DNA of 64,000 bases from Pseudofabraea citricarpa. Its lineage: Eukaryota; Ascomycota; Leotiomycetes; Helotiales; Dermateaceae. A model generated the notes under the pieces. The model saw only the letters and a program-made list of their open reading frames with translations. It had not been told where the DNA came from and searched no databases. Shown here in pieces: positions 12,225 through 24,617 of the stretch. The stretch lies in the NCBI GenBank assembly GCA_029641185.1, contig JAPWGK010000003.1, positions 2,170,001 through 2,234,000 on the forward strand, written 5' to 3'. The position numbers and the translations under genes were made by a program. Numbering within the stretch: the stretch's first letter is position 1; each line of letters begins with the position of its first letter.

Positions 12225-12830
12225 ATGGTTTTCTTATAAGCATAGGATGGAGTTACGGATATGGATGCAAAAACAAGAGGAGTATTTGATGTGCGTCGTT
12301 ATTAAGCGGCCCATTTGGATGAGATTGTGGTGATGGATATACCCAAATCAAAGAAAACGTTCTGAAACTGAAACATTGTGTCTCAAGTGAACGTGCTGTG
12401 CACGTTTTACCTCTCTAATTTCCCCTCGACCCTTTGAGGATTCCCTTGCATTGTTCATCCCTAAATAGGCTCACAGCTATCATGTGACGGTTTACATTTA
12501 ACCGGCCAAATCGTCCACCTTTCTGCATACTCCACCACCACTTCTCCGCATTATAATTTTTGTGGGGAAATTGCCCTGGATGCATTTGGTCTGATAGGAG
12601 CGGCTGGGCTGTTTTGATATGCAAGGTTACGTCGCGGTACTTTTGGGATTAATTTGCAGCGGAAGCATTACCGGCAGGCTTGGAACTTAGGTATGTGCTC
12701 ATGTCAAGGGAAGTTCCTCGAAAAGTCTGCTACCCCGCTGTACCCCGCCATGATTAGAGAGAAGTATAAAGTCAACTAGCAATTCTTGTATCAATCATGG
12801 TACCACTCAGAGCTGAGTACTTTTAACATC
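12225..12830. other. Intergenic region with GH1 promoter
   Basis: 3' flank of GLE1 and 5' flank of the beta-glucosidase gene. No gene is seen. A TATA box lies at 12765-12770. Confidence 0.55.
12765..12770 (+). promoter_or_regulatory. TATA box of the GH1 gene
   Basis: TATAAA lies 61 bases upstream of the chosen ATG at 12831, a usual spacing for a regulated fungal hydrolase promoter. Confidence 0.5.
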
Positions 12831-14840
12831 ATGAAAGCATCCATGAGAATTTTTAATGGGCTAATTGCTGTAGTTCCTGCAGTAGCACAGTATATTGATT
12901 CCACAGGTTCTGTTATTGCGTCCCAAAACGAAACAGTTCCAAGCAGCAATGGCAGTGATGTTTCCAACCCGTCGGCTCTCACTGCTACGATAACCATCAA
13001 CTTGCAGCGTACGTACTCAGAGCAGAGAAGATATTACGAGCCCTAATTTCAAATAGAATATTGGGATCTCTTCATTGGTCCAGTCTCCACAGCAACAATC
13101 AATACCACTGTGTCTGCTACCCCAGTTCCCACGAGTGAACTAGTACCACCTCCACCTTTGTACTATTCTCCATTTCCCGCAGGAGCTCAGAATCCCTTGG
13201 TCGTCAAGAACGAGAGCTGGAAGTTTCCAAGCGGGTTTTTCTGGGGTGTCGCATCGGCAGCTTATCAAATCGAAGGAGCTATGCAGGCAGAAGGACGCGG
13301 TCCTTCCAATTGGGATGTCTATACCCATCGCTCCACTGAGATCACAGCCGGGAATGATACTGGCGATATTGGGTGTAATGAATATTACCTATATAAGCAA
13401 GGCAAGAGCCAAACCTCCCCTCGCGAAAATAGCTTCTATACTAATTGGTTGAAAAGACATAGCAAGAATCGCAGCCCTTGGCGTTCCGTACTATTCTTTT
13501 TCCATCTCATGGTCGCGTATTTTCCCATTCGGTAAAGGACCTGTAAACGAGCTCGGGCTGCAACATTATGACGACCTCATCAACACGTGTCTCGAGTACG
13601 GTGTTCAGCCCATGGTCACATTGTTCCACTGGGACATTCCTCTTTTTCTGCAGAATGAATATGGTGGGTGGTTGAGCGAGCAGATTGTTGCTGATTTCGT
13701 CGCTTATGCGGAAGTGGTTTTCGGGCGGTACGGGGACCGAGTGACGCGTTGGTTTACTATGAACGAGCCACTTGTGTTCTGTGATGAGTATCCTGTGAGT
13801 TTTGATTCCCTCTACTCTACGAATAATGTTGTTCATCTGTTTCTAGTATCCCAAGAATTACTTCACCGCGGTAGATATCCCAGACGCTGAACAGAAATTC
13901 TTCTGCGGACACCACGTACTCCTCGCACACGCTCAAGCCTACCGTCTTGGGAAGTCAATGGGTCTCAATGGCACGATCGCATTCAAGAACAACGGCGGTT
14001 ATAAGATTCCATTGACAAACTCATCAGATGATGCACTGGCAGTCCAAAGGGCGTGGGACTTTAACGAAGGCTGGTACGCGAATCCCGTCTACCTCAACGG
14101 CGACTACCCTCCCTATTTGAAAGACTACGTGTCAACGCTAGGTCTTGAGTTCACCGAAGAGCAAAAGGCCTTGATCAACGGTACGTCGGATATCTTTGCA
14201 CATGATGCGTATACGTCAAGCTTCTACTTCGCACCCGACGACGGTGTCGCGGCATGCATAGCGAATTCCTCCAACCCGCTGTATCCCGGATGCTTCAACT
14301 CGACGAATCTCAATCCCGATGGGTGGAATATCGGCTCCGCTTCGGATCCTTATACTCCTTGGCTGAACAGTGCCACGGATTGGGTGCCCGCGTTCCTGAA
14401 ATACATGCAAGATACGTGGCCGTGTGAGGGCGGGATAGCAGTCAGTGAGTTTGGATGGGCGGAACCATTCGAGCATTTGAAAACACTCAAGCAGGATATC
14501 CTGTATGATCCTGGGCGCATGACTTATTACCATAATTATTTAGAGGCCATCCTCATGGCTATTTCCGAAGGCGTCAATGTAGTTGGATGCTTGGCGTGGA
14601 GCATTATGGATAATCTTGAGTGGACTTCGGGTATGTTCCTGGGCCCCTCTTCTATTCTCTATTTCTTTGGAATGAGGAATTGCTTTACTTACTTGATTCA
14701 CAGGCTTTTACCCGAAGTTTGGGGTTCAGTATGTTAATTTCACGACGTATGAGAGGAGCTACAAGGCTTCTTTCTTTGAGTATGTCAATATGTTCAAGAC
14801 ATATGCTGAAGATCCAGTTGTGCCGGTCTTTGTTTCTTGA
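12831..14840 (+). CDS. Secreted GH1 beta-glucosidase
   Basis: Five exons: 12831-13008, 13084-13401, 13457-13794, 13847-14630 and 14704-14840, giving 584 aa. It hydrolyses terminal beta-D-glucosyl bonds with retention. The N-terminus [20 protein letters not shown] is a signal peptide. About 110 residues of Asn/Ser/Thr/Pro-rich sequence follow before the barrel begins at [20 protein letters not shown]. The acid/base Glu lies in TMNEP (residue 268). The nucleophile Glu lies in [10 protein letters not shown] (residue 479), the form used by this fungal branch instead of TENG. Intron 2 (13402-13456) starts with GC, not GT, and has a perfect TACTAAT branch motif. Removing it restores [20 protein letters not shown]. 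Intron 1 has two in-frame acceptors (exon 2 at 13084 or 13093). The gene is convergent with the MFS gene downstream. Confidence 0.9.
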
Positions 14841-15081
14841 TATAAGGTGGCAACGGGTTTAAGCGAGGGAATGCCGGAGGATGACCGGTCAATTTGTTGA
14901 CAATTTAGATCTATTAGTTCCTGCAGTCAACTAATATATTCAACCTTCAACCAGTTCAAAGCGCCAGATCACTTTGAACTATCTGCCATTCAGAAAACTT
15001 TAAACGCACAAGCTTGTTAAAGTGTAGCTCGCTTAGCTCGGAAATTCCCCTTTGCCAATCATATCGCATTTTTGGCTCTGC
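14841..15081. other. Short convergent intergenic region
   Basis: 3' flanks of the GH1 and MFS genes. AT-rich, no gene seen. Confidence 0.5.
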
Positions 15082-16665
15082 TTACTCAATCTTCTTATCG
15101 ACTTTCGGAACCAGAAGCCAGCTCAAACCCATAGCTACGAGAAGACCAACCAGGACCGGTTGAAGTGTTCCTACACCTGCTTGTACAGCTACGACACCTG
15201 TCAGGGCAGGAAATACCGCCGCTCCGGCTTGAGCAACAACGAAGATAAAGCCTATGACATAGGTAAGCTTTCTATACCTACAAAAAAAATTACAAATTTA
15301 ACAAACCTAATGCCGAAGCGTGTATCTCTTTAGGAATTAATTTGGTTGCTACCGAAATCCCCTTAGACACTTATTAGTCTTGAAGGACGGTTTTTGATGA
15401 TGACAAGCGGACTGACCGTAGCAAAATTTGGGCCAAGGAAAAATCCCATACCAGCCACGACGATGGTGTTAGCAACTAGATTATCGACGCGCCAGAAAAT
15501 CACCTCCAGCACACAGCAGAAAATTGCATACAGGAGCAGCATCCGCTTTTCTCCGTAGCGATATGTTGGCTCTGGAAGCAAAAGTCTACCGAGGACTGTG
15601 CCCCCATAGAATGCAGTTGGGACATACCCAGCCTTGGACAGTTTGATATTACGAATAGTCACGAGATACTCGACCAACCAACCTGTATATGTTAGTCAAA
15701 TGAACCGAGTAACACATCGGGAAACTCACCTCCTGCCGTGAATGTCGCGCCCAGGTAGAAGAAATAAAACATGCTGAGCAACCAAACAACCTTCTTTTTC
15801 AAAGTCTCTTTGGTTTCTCTCCAAACCTGATCTCCTCTTCGAACAACTTGTACCTCCCCGTTTTCTGCAGGGGCAGGTTTGGAAAAGTCAATTTCTTCTC
15901 GGAACGCCCATGTAACTAATATGAGATTTACAACTCCTAATCCCAGCGGGAAATAGAAAGCTAAGGGCCATCTCGAAGGTTCCGAAACGGCAATAGACGT
16001 CGCAACAAATGGTCCAATCAGAAGCCCTATGCTATAGCTTGCATGGATAACTCCTAACCAGCGGTGAGCAGATTTTATTGTCGATACAAACGTGTTCGAT
16101 TGAGAGTCCTGAAATGCTTGTCCGACTGCCACAAGAAAGAAAGTGAAGCAGAAGAGGCCGAAGGGTGGTTTCTACACAGAAGTAGCTTCAATCAGCAGCG
16201 AGCTCAAACAATTGTCATCGAGAGCTCTCATATACTTACCCAGACTCGTAAGGTTTGAGCAAGCAGTTGAATAGCAGCGCCCAGAACCAAGGAACCTCCT
16301 GACCCTGTATATGCTCTGACATAACCACCCGTCAGCGCGGCAATCACCCACCCTGAAAATGAGCCTGCATAGATGATGGCTACAGATCCTGTGCCTATTC
16401 CGTATCCATCGAGGATATATGGTACCAAAGCACCGAAACTCCCATCTGTGATACCAGCTACGCAGAAGGCAAAGCACGCACTCGTGAGTTTTGCTGCGAC
16501 GGGGAAAGTAACGGGAGCTGAGCTATCAACTGCTGCCTCTGTAAAATTTCCATCTTCGGTGCCTGATCTTTGACTTGTTGGACGCCGTAGCTCGGTCATG
16601 ACAATCTCCTCGTCTACGTGACGATCGTTTTGTGATCTAGGTTGTTCCACTGCGTAGCTCGTCAT
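15082..16665 (-). CDS. MFS transporter, 12-TM type (Bsc6-like)
   Basis: Five exons on the minus strand: 16240-16665, 15730-16171, 15417-15682, 15307-15361 and 15082-15251, giving 452 aa with all phases consistent. The first 60 residues are a hydrophilic cytoplasmic tail. Helices then follow, for example ACFAFCVAGITDGSFGALVP (TM1), with a long polar loop near residues 245-275 (KPAPAENGEVQVVRRGDQ) between the two six-helix halves. The 55 nt fourth exon encodes GISVATKLIPKEIHASALG, joining GPNFAT to FIFVVAQAGAAVFPALTG. Without it the reading frame appears broken. The overall pattern fits the fungal MFS group related to yeast Bsc6, whose substrates are poorly known. The ATG at 16665 is used because the longer open frame has no upstream ATG. 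Confidence 0.85.
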
Positions 16666-18330
16666 GCTGAGAACCAAGGCGAATATTCTTGGATTTTATC
16701 TGTTGAAATTATGAGGGCAATCTCATTGAGTTTTTGAAATTCCAAGAGGGTGAAAATCGATGGCTTTTAAATAGATCATACCTAGTGATTGAAGCATATT
16801 CCGGGGAAAAGTGGGTTATTACCTGCCGGTGTGCCGGGCCGTTTATCCCCATGGTGATCGACATTCTAAACGGTATACGAGTAAGCGAGGCAAGTTCGAT
16901 GGTTGGCGTAGCTCCTAATACTTGCAAAGAAAACTTCAGAGATGGCTTTTCAATTTAATTCTAGGTTGAGTTGACTGCTTATTTGCTTCTTCTTTTTGAA
17001 ATAGACAAAAAATAAAGAAAAAATTAAAAGTCGACTGGCAATAGTACTACGACTTCAGACATTCTAGCTCGGTCCGCCAAAATACGAAGGATTTAGTCGT
17101 TTGAGGCATGTTGAAGTACCCCTACTCAGGTATAACCTAGAATATATATCTTTATAAGCAAAGAACTGACCTAGCAGCAATCGAAAGGCCATTCGGATAT
17201 ATAACTTTTAGATGAGATCAGTGATCATAACGCTTGGAGGTAGATAGATCGGTTTTATTGAACGAAGCTCGTAAAGAGAACCATGGAGAATGTGAGGAAA
17301 CAGAATCCACTACTTAAATTCCATGGAGGAAAAATGAGAAAGACTCATGAGTCAAATTTTCAATCACAGATGTTTAAGCCAATGAGAAACTTTCAAGGAT
17401 TAAAGTTCCAGACGGCATAGATGAAGACTAGACAATACCTACGACCCTTTACAGAACATTCACTTACTAAAGCTGGCATAAGATCCTAACTCACATTAGG
17501 GTAAATACCGATGAACATCTAGACGGGATTTTCAACATTACTTCATTAACAATTTGCTAGCATTTCAGATAGCTGTCCATTTTGAACATCTCAGCGCTAT
17601 GATTTTCATATAAGAGAATCTGCCAGCCACGTTAAGACTCATTTAAAGCCTACAATCTTTACCGAATATCAATCGCAACCATCCAACTACATTGAGAGTT
17701 CCCGCCGGTTCTGGCCATAAAAGAGTCGCTAGCTCGGGAAGCTCCTTAGAAAATGCCGAGGCACTGGTGGCTGTGTTAAACTAATACTCTTCGAGGGCAA
17801 CACACTACTAGAAACTACCTTATATAAAAGGCGAGTTATTTTGGATAAAGTCTATAAATAAGTTGTCGTCAGCTCTATAAACCCTATTATAAGCTAAGAA
17901 TTTCAGCCCAAGGCAATTAATGATTTAGCTTACGGTATAGCTAATGGCTTTTTATTTTGCACACACTTATTGAGACCGCTTGTAAGTAACAGGTTAGCTC
18001 TTAATAGGCTTTGATGTAAGCATAGCGAATGAGGGGGGGCATAGAGTGTTGATATTAGCAAATGTTGTTGAATTACTATTTTATAAGAGCCGGGCAAGGG
18101 GTGTGAGGAACACTCCGCCCTGGCCCACACAGGCAAAAGTGTGCCTTTAGGAATGAGCCTTTGTTTTGGTGCTTATTACCCGAGAAAAAGAAACTTACAG
18201 CTGCAGTGGCATTCTGGTAGCCTTTTGATTCCATGAAATTGTTATAAGCTTCAAAGCTAGTCCAAGTATGTCTTGCGACTGACATAGGTTGACATAGGTT
18301 CACGTACGTCTTTGATCCCTAGTAATAACA
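16666..18330. other. AT-rich gene-free stretch
   Basis: MFS upstream region followed by about 1.5 kb of AT-rich DNA with no open frame of note and no recognisable transposon domain. Composition is clearly more AT-rich than the neighbouring genes, so decayed repeat DNA is possible, but no family can be named. Confidence 0.4.
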
Positions 18331-19275
18331 TTCGTTGCACGACGGATCTCAGATTCACCCTTCATTCTGAAATATCTCTATCTCTCTAAATATATATTTC
18401 GTTGCATGACGGACCTCAGATTCATCCATCACTCTGGAATCTACATGTTTCGTTGCATAACGGACTCAGATTCGTTCACCCTTCATATACACTCTCTATA
18501 TACATGTTTCGTTGCGTGACGGACACCAAATTCACTCTAGAATCTCTCTTCATCTCTCTCTCTATATATATGTTTCGTTGCGTGACGGACACCAAATTCA
18601 CTCTAGAATCTCTCTTCATCTCTCTCTCTATATATATGTTTAGTTGCGTGACGGACCTTAATTCACCCTTCACTCTAGAATATATATATTTCGTTGCGTA
18701 ACGGACACCAAATCTACCCTTCACTCTGGAGTCTCTCTCTCTCTGGAACCTATGTATTTCGTTGCACAACGGACTCAGATTCACTCTTCACTTTAGAATC
18801 CATATATACCTAGGTATATATTTCGTTGCGTGATGGACCCAGCAGGATTCACCCTTCATTTTGGAATTCATATATACCTAGGTATATATTTCGTTGCGTG
18901 ACGGACCCAGATTCACTCTTCACTCTGAAGTCTTTCTCTCACTTTGGGATCTATGTGTTTCGTTGCGTGACGGACTTTAATTCAATCTTCACTCTGGAAT
19001 ATATATTTCGTTGCGTGACGAACTCCAAATTTACTTTACACACTCTCTTTCTATACATATATGTTTCGTTGCGTGACGGACCCAGATTCACTCTTCACTT
19101 TGGAATCTATATATATTTCGTTATATGACGGACTTCAATTCACCTTTCACTCTAGAGTCTTTCTCTCACTTTGAAATCTATATATATATTTCGTTGCGTG
19201 ACGGACCCCAAATGTATTCACTCTTCACTCTGGAATCCCCGCCTAGGTATATATAGGTAAGTATATTTTGTTATA
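18331..19275 (+). repeat. Degenerate tandem array, about 16 units of 48-76 bp
   Basis: A core TTTCGTTGCGTGACGGAC recurs at about 18331, 18397, 18448, 18507, 18573, 18639, 18689, 18757, 18822, 18888, 18958, 19006, 19063, 19115, 19189 and 19266. After each core come CCAGATTCAC, CTTCACTCTGGAAT and a CT/TA-rich spacer of variable length. Units at 18507 and 18573 are 66 bp and almost identical, and units at 18822 and 18888 share CCTAGGTATATAT. Terminal units (ACGACGG, TATATAA) are the most decayed. No inverted-repeat ends or coding capacity are seen. Confidence 0.9.
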
Positions 19276-20125
19276 TAATAGACATAAGATTTGATAGTGA
19301 GTATCAACTGTTTCATGAAGATTTACTTTCCGGATGACTTACGAAGGGTGTTGGTGACTTATCCCACTCAGCCAATCTCCATGGTGATAATGATATACCT
19401 GGTAGTAGGACCGAATTCTTTTGCTGAGGCTGGCAGTTGCAGTTATATCGTCAGCGTAAACACTAAGCCAAATTAATATCATTTAAAACAACAACTTCTT
19501 CCCGATATTAGAACTGAGCCTTATACTTCAAATTCTCATTGATACTATCTTGACTTCATCCACTTACAGACAACTCATGTACCGAAGGTTGAACAGAAGC
19601 AAGGAGACATCTAACGAATACACAAGTTCTGGGTCGTGTGATAATTTACAATTGACCCTAACCCCAATCTTTAACAGATTCATATAACTCCCAGTTATGA
19701 GCTCTATAGCCCGAGATATCATCTGTGGGTTGAAGATAGCAATGTATTTTTGTTCAAGTATTCACCACGTGAAATGCAGGGCCTCGGATGGACTACCCCT
19801 TTTGTGGACAAGCCCGCATCTCCACAACCGAGGCCCTGAGCTGCCGAGTGCTTTCAACTCCAGGCCGGCCGTTCGCATTTCCAACTGGGCTTCGGAGCTA
19901 CGAACTTGCCTGATTTAACCTCTGTGCGTTTTCTGGTGCCTCTTCGCAGTTTGCTTATTTTCAAATTAACACCGGTCATCATCCTTGCGTCAATCTCGAA
20001 ACACAACCTGTTTACCCCTCCACGGCACTCGAGAGCATGAACCCACGGGATTCATAGCTACCTTCGAAGCAGGCGGCGCATTGCAGCGCGGTCGAGACCT
20101 GATATAGCTGGAGAAATAAGTTAAA
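19276..20125. other. Intergenic region upstream of PEX6
   Basis: About 850 bp between the tandem array and the PEX6 start. The left half is AT-rich like the array flank, while the right half (from about 19780) returns to normal composition and probably holds the PEX6 promoter. No gene supported. Confidence 0.45.
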
Positions 20126-23100
20126 ATGGCTATTGCTGAGCAGTTACCGATCCCTCATCATCGGAAGCGCAAGAGGCGGCGCAGACAGGACAAAGCTGCC
20201 ATATCCGCGAGATTGGTATTGGACGACCATGTGAAAGGAGATATTGGCATTCTATCAGAGGACCTGTTCGCGGATCTATTCCCCGCCCTCGTTCAAAGTT
20301 AGTAGCAGTCGCTGATGTCTGCCATATTCTTTGTTTACTCACAGATTACTAGCCCAATCGAACGAGAGCACTCCACCCCAAACCTCCGAACTTCACCATG
20401 TTGCGATATCCCCATGGACACCTTCTACCGCAGTCGAAGATGCTACCTGGACGCTTGTGTCAGTTCGGGTTTCCAGTGCACTTGCGCACTCGACCGTTCA
20501 ATTTTCTCCCTCTTCACTAGCTCTCCAGGGATTTGCGGAAACATTACAGAAAATTGCACCCTCCAAATTATCGAGTCACAGCAGAAGTGGGATTGAGATA
20601 AGAGTTTTGGATGTGGTGCCATTGGCTTTGGATAGTGTATTTGTGACTCTTGAAGGGGACCTGGCAAAGCGATTAGAGAATGGCGAAGGCACTTTTCATG
20701 GAGAACATCCACAGACGAATGGCCATACAAATGGCAAGAAAACTTCATCTGCGCCTGAAGATCGTTTGACATCTGCCATTCGGGAAGCTCTGTCTTCACT
20801 CAAGATAGTACATAGTGGTGATTTCTTTTCCTTACCACTACCTCCGCATCCTATTACGCATGTTCCTCCTCCTCCAGCAAAGGTCAACTTGTGCGAACCT
20901 GTAGGCCAGGGGATTCTCTCCCCACAAACCAAAATTATCATTACTCAAACGCATCACCATACAAAGCTGGCCAGAAAATCGCAACCACTTCCCTTGAACC
21001 GTGCCTTAAATGAAGTGGCCGAGGATGACGAAGACACTGCGAATGACCAATTTTATTCTGCTACTGAGGATCGCTACAAAACAGATGCGGCTATTGAAGA
21101 GGACGAGCTTGATACAGAAACAGAGACCGAAGAGTCAGGGGCAGACAACGATGATCTTTCTGACGATTCAATGGATGATATGATTTCACTGCAAGCCCCG
21201 ATGCTCCCTGCCTCTAACGTGAGCGGGATGACAACCATTGGTCCTGGAACTCCACATACTGTAGGTTTTGGGCGTAGGACAAATGGAATTAACACCCCTG
21301 GATCTGTGTTCTCAAATTTCACCGCTACAACAGCTCGTGCTAGCGGTCAACGAGGCCGTTTATTCAAGGCACAGGGACTAATGACGCCTCTCCCAGAAGA
21401 GCTTTTGCACCCAAAGCCAACAAGCGATGAGGACTCAGAAGCTCGAGTTTTTGTGGATATTAACTCATTAACCAAGATCGGGTGTTTCTCAGGGGACTGG
21501 GTGCGTCTTGAGGTTGCCTCTGAACCTCCCTCAAATGGCATGGGACTTTGGGGCCTGGGTAGCTTTGGAAACCAAGAACAGGAAGAATCAGCGTGGCGCC
21601 CTGTGAAGGTTTTTGGACTACCTGAAGGCTATTCGCATCGACCGGTAACAAAAATCCCAAGCAGTAAGAATGAAGGACGAAGAATGTCATTCTTTGATTC
21701 CCAAGTTCAAAAGCCTTCGAGTCCCACAGTCTATCTTTCACCTATTCTACTCGCAAACCTAGAAAGCACTCCATATTGTCGGTTATCTCCTCTGAAGAAC
21801 GCGTTACAGCCAGGATCAATACCTGCTCCAAAAATTACAGGGACGTCTCGTCCTCCCTTTGCTCGCGAGTTGACGCTGCTTAAAATCTCAACTCCATTTT
21901 CTACAGAGCGAACATTGCAGAATGCTCTGTTTGCTGGCCTTAAACGTCATTTTAGTGGTTGCACTCGGATTGTCCGTAAAGGAGACGTTGTTGCTATACC
22001 AATTGATGAGAGCCTGGGTCGCACATTATACCAACCGTCCTCAACGGGGGATGAAATTGATGTTGACGACTTGCTATCAAATAACACCACTGAGGATCCT
22101 AGATCCTTCAAATCATTGAAGACCACAGGTGTTGCTTGGTTCAAAATAGGCTATATCGGAACCACAAAGCCAGAATCGGAAGCTCCTGAGACTGATGATA
22201 TATGGGGTGGAGTGGCGTCAATTGATGCGTCGTCAACTCGAATGATGCAGTCGGGAAGTGAAAATAGTCGATTGCCTGCAACCATGGAAAATTGTTGGCA
22301 ATGGTACTTGGGAATGAAGACACTGCCTAGGTCAGCCCCAGGCATTTCTACTACAGGAATGCCAGAACCAAGACGGCAACATGTAACTTCTTTGCAACGT
22401 CGACTTCGGGAATTGATCGCAGCCGCAACAAGTCCTCGAGCAATTCATCTAAAACTGCAGCCCCTCGCGATTCTCTTGGTATCAACGCAAAGAAATATTG
22501 GCAAAGCAACAATGGCATCTCGGGCCTGCGCTGATATCGGTCTTCACACGTTTACCATAGATGCCTATGATATTCTTAGTGAGGGTGGGCAAGGCAGTGA
22601 TGTGAAGACTGTGGGGTTTTTAGAGGCTCGAGCCGAAAGAGCTATGGCCTGTGGTCCAGAATTCTGCTCTCTTTTGATACGCCACATCGAGGCTTTAACT
22701 GCTGACCGAATGATTTCCGCCTTGAAAGAGATTCTTTCTGGCGTGCGAGTTTTAATCGCCACCACGACCGAAGTCGATAAAGTCCCGGATGGGATCAGAG
22801 GACTATTTACCCATGAACTTGAAATGCATGCCCCTGATGAATGGGAGCGAGAAGGTATTCTTCGGAGTATCATAGATGATCAGCCCATAGCTCTTGCACC
22901 TGATGTGGAGCTCAGTGCTGTTGCTGTCAAGACGGCAGCACTTGTAGCTGGTGATCTCGTGGATGTTGTTGACCGAGCTCTTGTAGCTCGAAACTCCCGT
23001 CTGGAATCTCTGGCCTCTTCATCAACAACCGAAGACACTGTTGTTACAGTCCGAGATGTGCTTGTAGCCGGTGGATCATCTGGGCGTTGCCTCACAAAAG

Positions 23101-24551
23101 CAGACTTTGATCTTGCAGTCGAAGCCGCAAGGAAGAACTTTGCCGATGCTATTGGTGCACCCAAGATCCCCAATGTCGGTTGGGATGATGTTGGTGGTCT
23201 GTCCAATGTTAAGGATGCTGTCATGGAAACCATTCAACTTCCTCTTGAACGACCAGAGCTTTTCGCCAAGGGCATGAAAAAGCGTTCTGGCATCTTGTTC
23301 TATGGTCCCCCAGGTACTGGCAAGACATTGCTTGCAAAGGCAATTGCAACCGAATTCAGCTTGAACTTCTTCAGTGTCAAAGGACCAGAACTTTTGAACA
23401 TGTACATTGGAGAGTCAGAAGCTAATGTCCGCCGGGTTTTCCAACGAGCTAGAGATGCAAGACCTTGTGTTGTATTCTTTGATGAACTTGATTCTGTAGC
23501 ACCGAAGAGAGGCAACCAAGGAGATAGCGGTGGTGTGATGGACAGAATTGTTTCCCAACTCTTAGCTGAACTAGACGGCATGTCAGATGGAGAGGACGGC
23601 GGCGGTGGAGTTTTCGTCATCGGAGCTACCAATCGACCTGATCTGCTCGACGCAGCACTACTGCGACCTGGTCGATTCGACAAGATGCTGTATCTCGGCG
23701 TCTCAGATACGCACGAGAAACAGCTCACCATCATGGAAGCTCTAACCAGAAAGTTCGTAACACCTCCTTTTTTATTTCCTTATTTCCTTCCTCTTTCACA
23801 ACCCCCCCAAATATAACATACTAACATCAAACCTCCTTTCAGATTCACACTCCACCCCAGCCTCTCCCTCGCTCGCGTAGCCTCCCTCCTCCCATTCACA
23901 TATACAGGAGCCGACTTCTACGCGCTGTGCTCCGACGCCATGCTGAAAGCCGTGACGCGCCAGGCGGCGCTCGTCGACAGCAAGATCCACGCGCACAACA
24001 ACCAGCACGGGACCAAGATCAGCACGGCCTACTTCTTCGACCACTTCGCTACCAAGGAAGACGTCGCCGTCATGGTGACGGAAGATGATTTCCTCGCCGC
24101 CGAACGCGAGTTGATCCCCAGCGTCAGCGCCAAGGAGCTCGACCACTACGCACGTGTCCGAGGCATGTTCGAGAAAGTCGCTACTCCCGCCGAAGAAGAA
24201 GAAGGAAGAGGAGGAGAAAACGGAGAGAAGGCAGGCGAGAGGAACGGTGCGGTGCTAGCAGCTGATCGGAAAGGGAAGGGGAGAGCCGTAGCTGCCGTCT
24301 CGTCGTCATCGTCCTCGTCTTCCTCTCTGAAGGGAAAAGGAAAAGAGCGCGCGACGACGACGACGACGTGGCATCGCGACGGCGAGTACGACGATGAAGA
24401 AGAGGACAACGAAGGGGACGATGACGAGGAAGGGGAAGCCGGAGCCGGAGCCGGAGCGGGAGGAGTCAACGGCCACTCTTCTCGGGATAAAGGGAAAGGG
24501 AAGGCGGTTTTTGAAGAGCCGAGCGTGGATGATGACGAGGGCTTGTACTGA
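20126..24551 (+). CDS. PEX6: Peroxisomal AAA-ATPase PEX6
   Basis: Three exons: 20126-20297, 20353-23752 and 23843-24551, giving 1426 aa. Pex1 and Pex6 form the hexameric motor that pulls ubiquitinated Pex5 out of the peroxisomal membrane. The long N-terminal region has an acidic low-complexity stretch (residues 230-290). D1 has a degenerate Walker A, reading STQRNIGKAT near residue 765, as expected for Pex6. D2 has an intact Walker A GPPGTGKT at residue 1042, Walker B VVFFDELDSVAP near 1097, and the second region of homology ATNRPDLLDAALLRPGRFDK. The last intron joins ALTRK to FTLHPSLSLARVASLL, which gives a correct C-terminal helical lid. After about residue 1285 there is a tail of about 140 residues rich in Glu, Asp, Ser, Lys and Gly that is not part of the core enzyme. 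The first exon (MAIAEQLPIPHHRKRKRRR) is basic. Confidence 0.92.
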
Positions 24552-24617
24552 TTGAATTGAATTGAATGGGATGGATGAATCGATGGATGGATCGATGGAT
24601 GGATCGATGGATGGATA
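24551..24617. repeat. Simple tandem repeats after PEX6
   Basis: Three GAATT-type units (ATTGAATTGAATTGAAT) are followed by about four 12 bp GGATGGATCGAT units. Locally generated microsatellite in the 3' flank. Confidence 0.7.

Noticed and set aside
13380..13540. Apparent frameshift in the GH1 gene
   Set aside because: A GC-AG intron with a perfect branch motif restores the conserved frame, so the gene need not be broken.
15300..15420. Apparent frame break near the end of the minus-strand MFS gene
   Set aside because: A 55 nt exon flanked by two short GT-AG introns restores GPNFAT-GISVATKLIP-SALGFIFV.
18402..18701. 100-codon frame with repeated FRCVTDTKFTLE segments
   Set aside because: It only translates the tandem array. 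The repeat period is not kept in multiples of three across the array.
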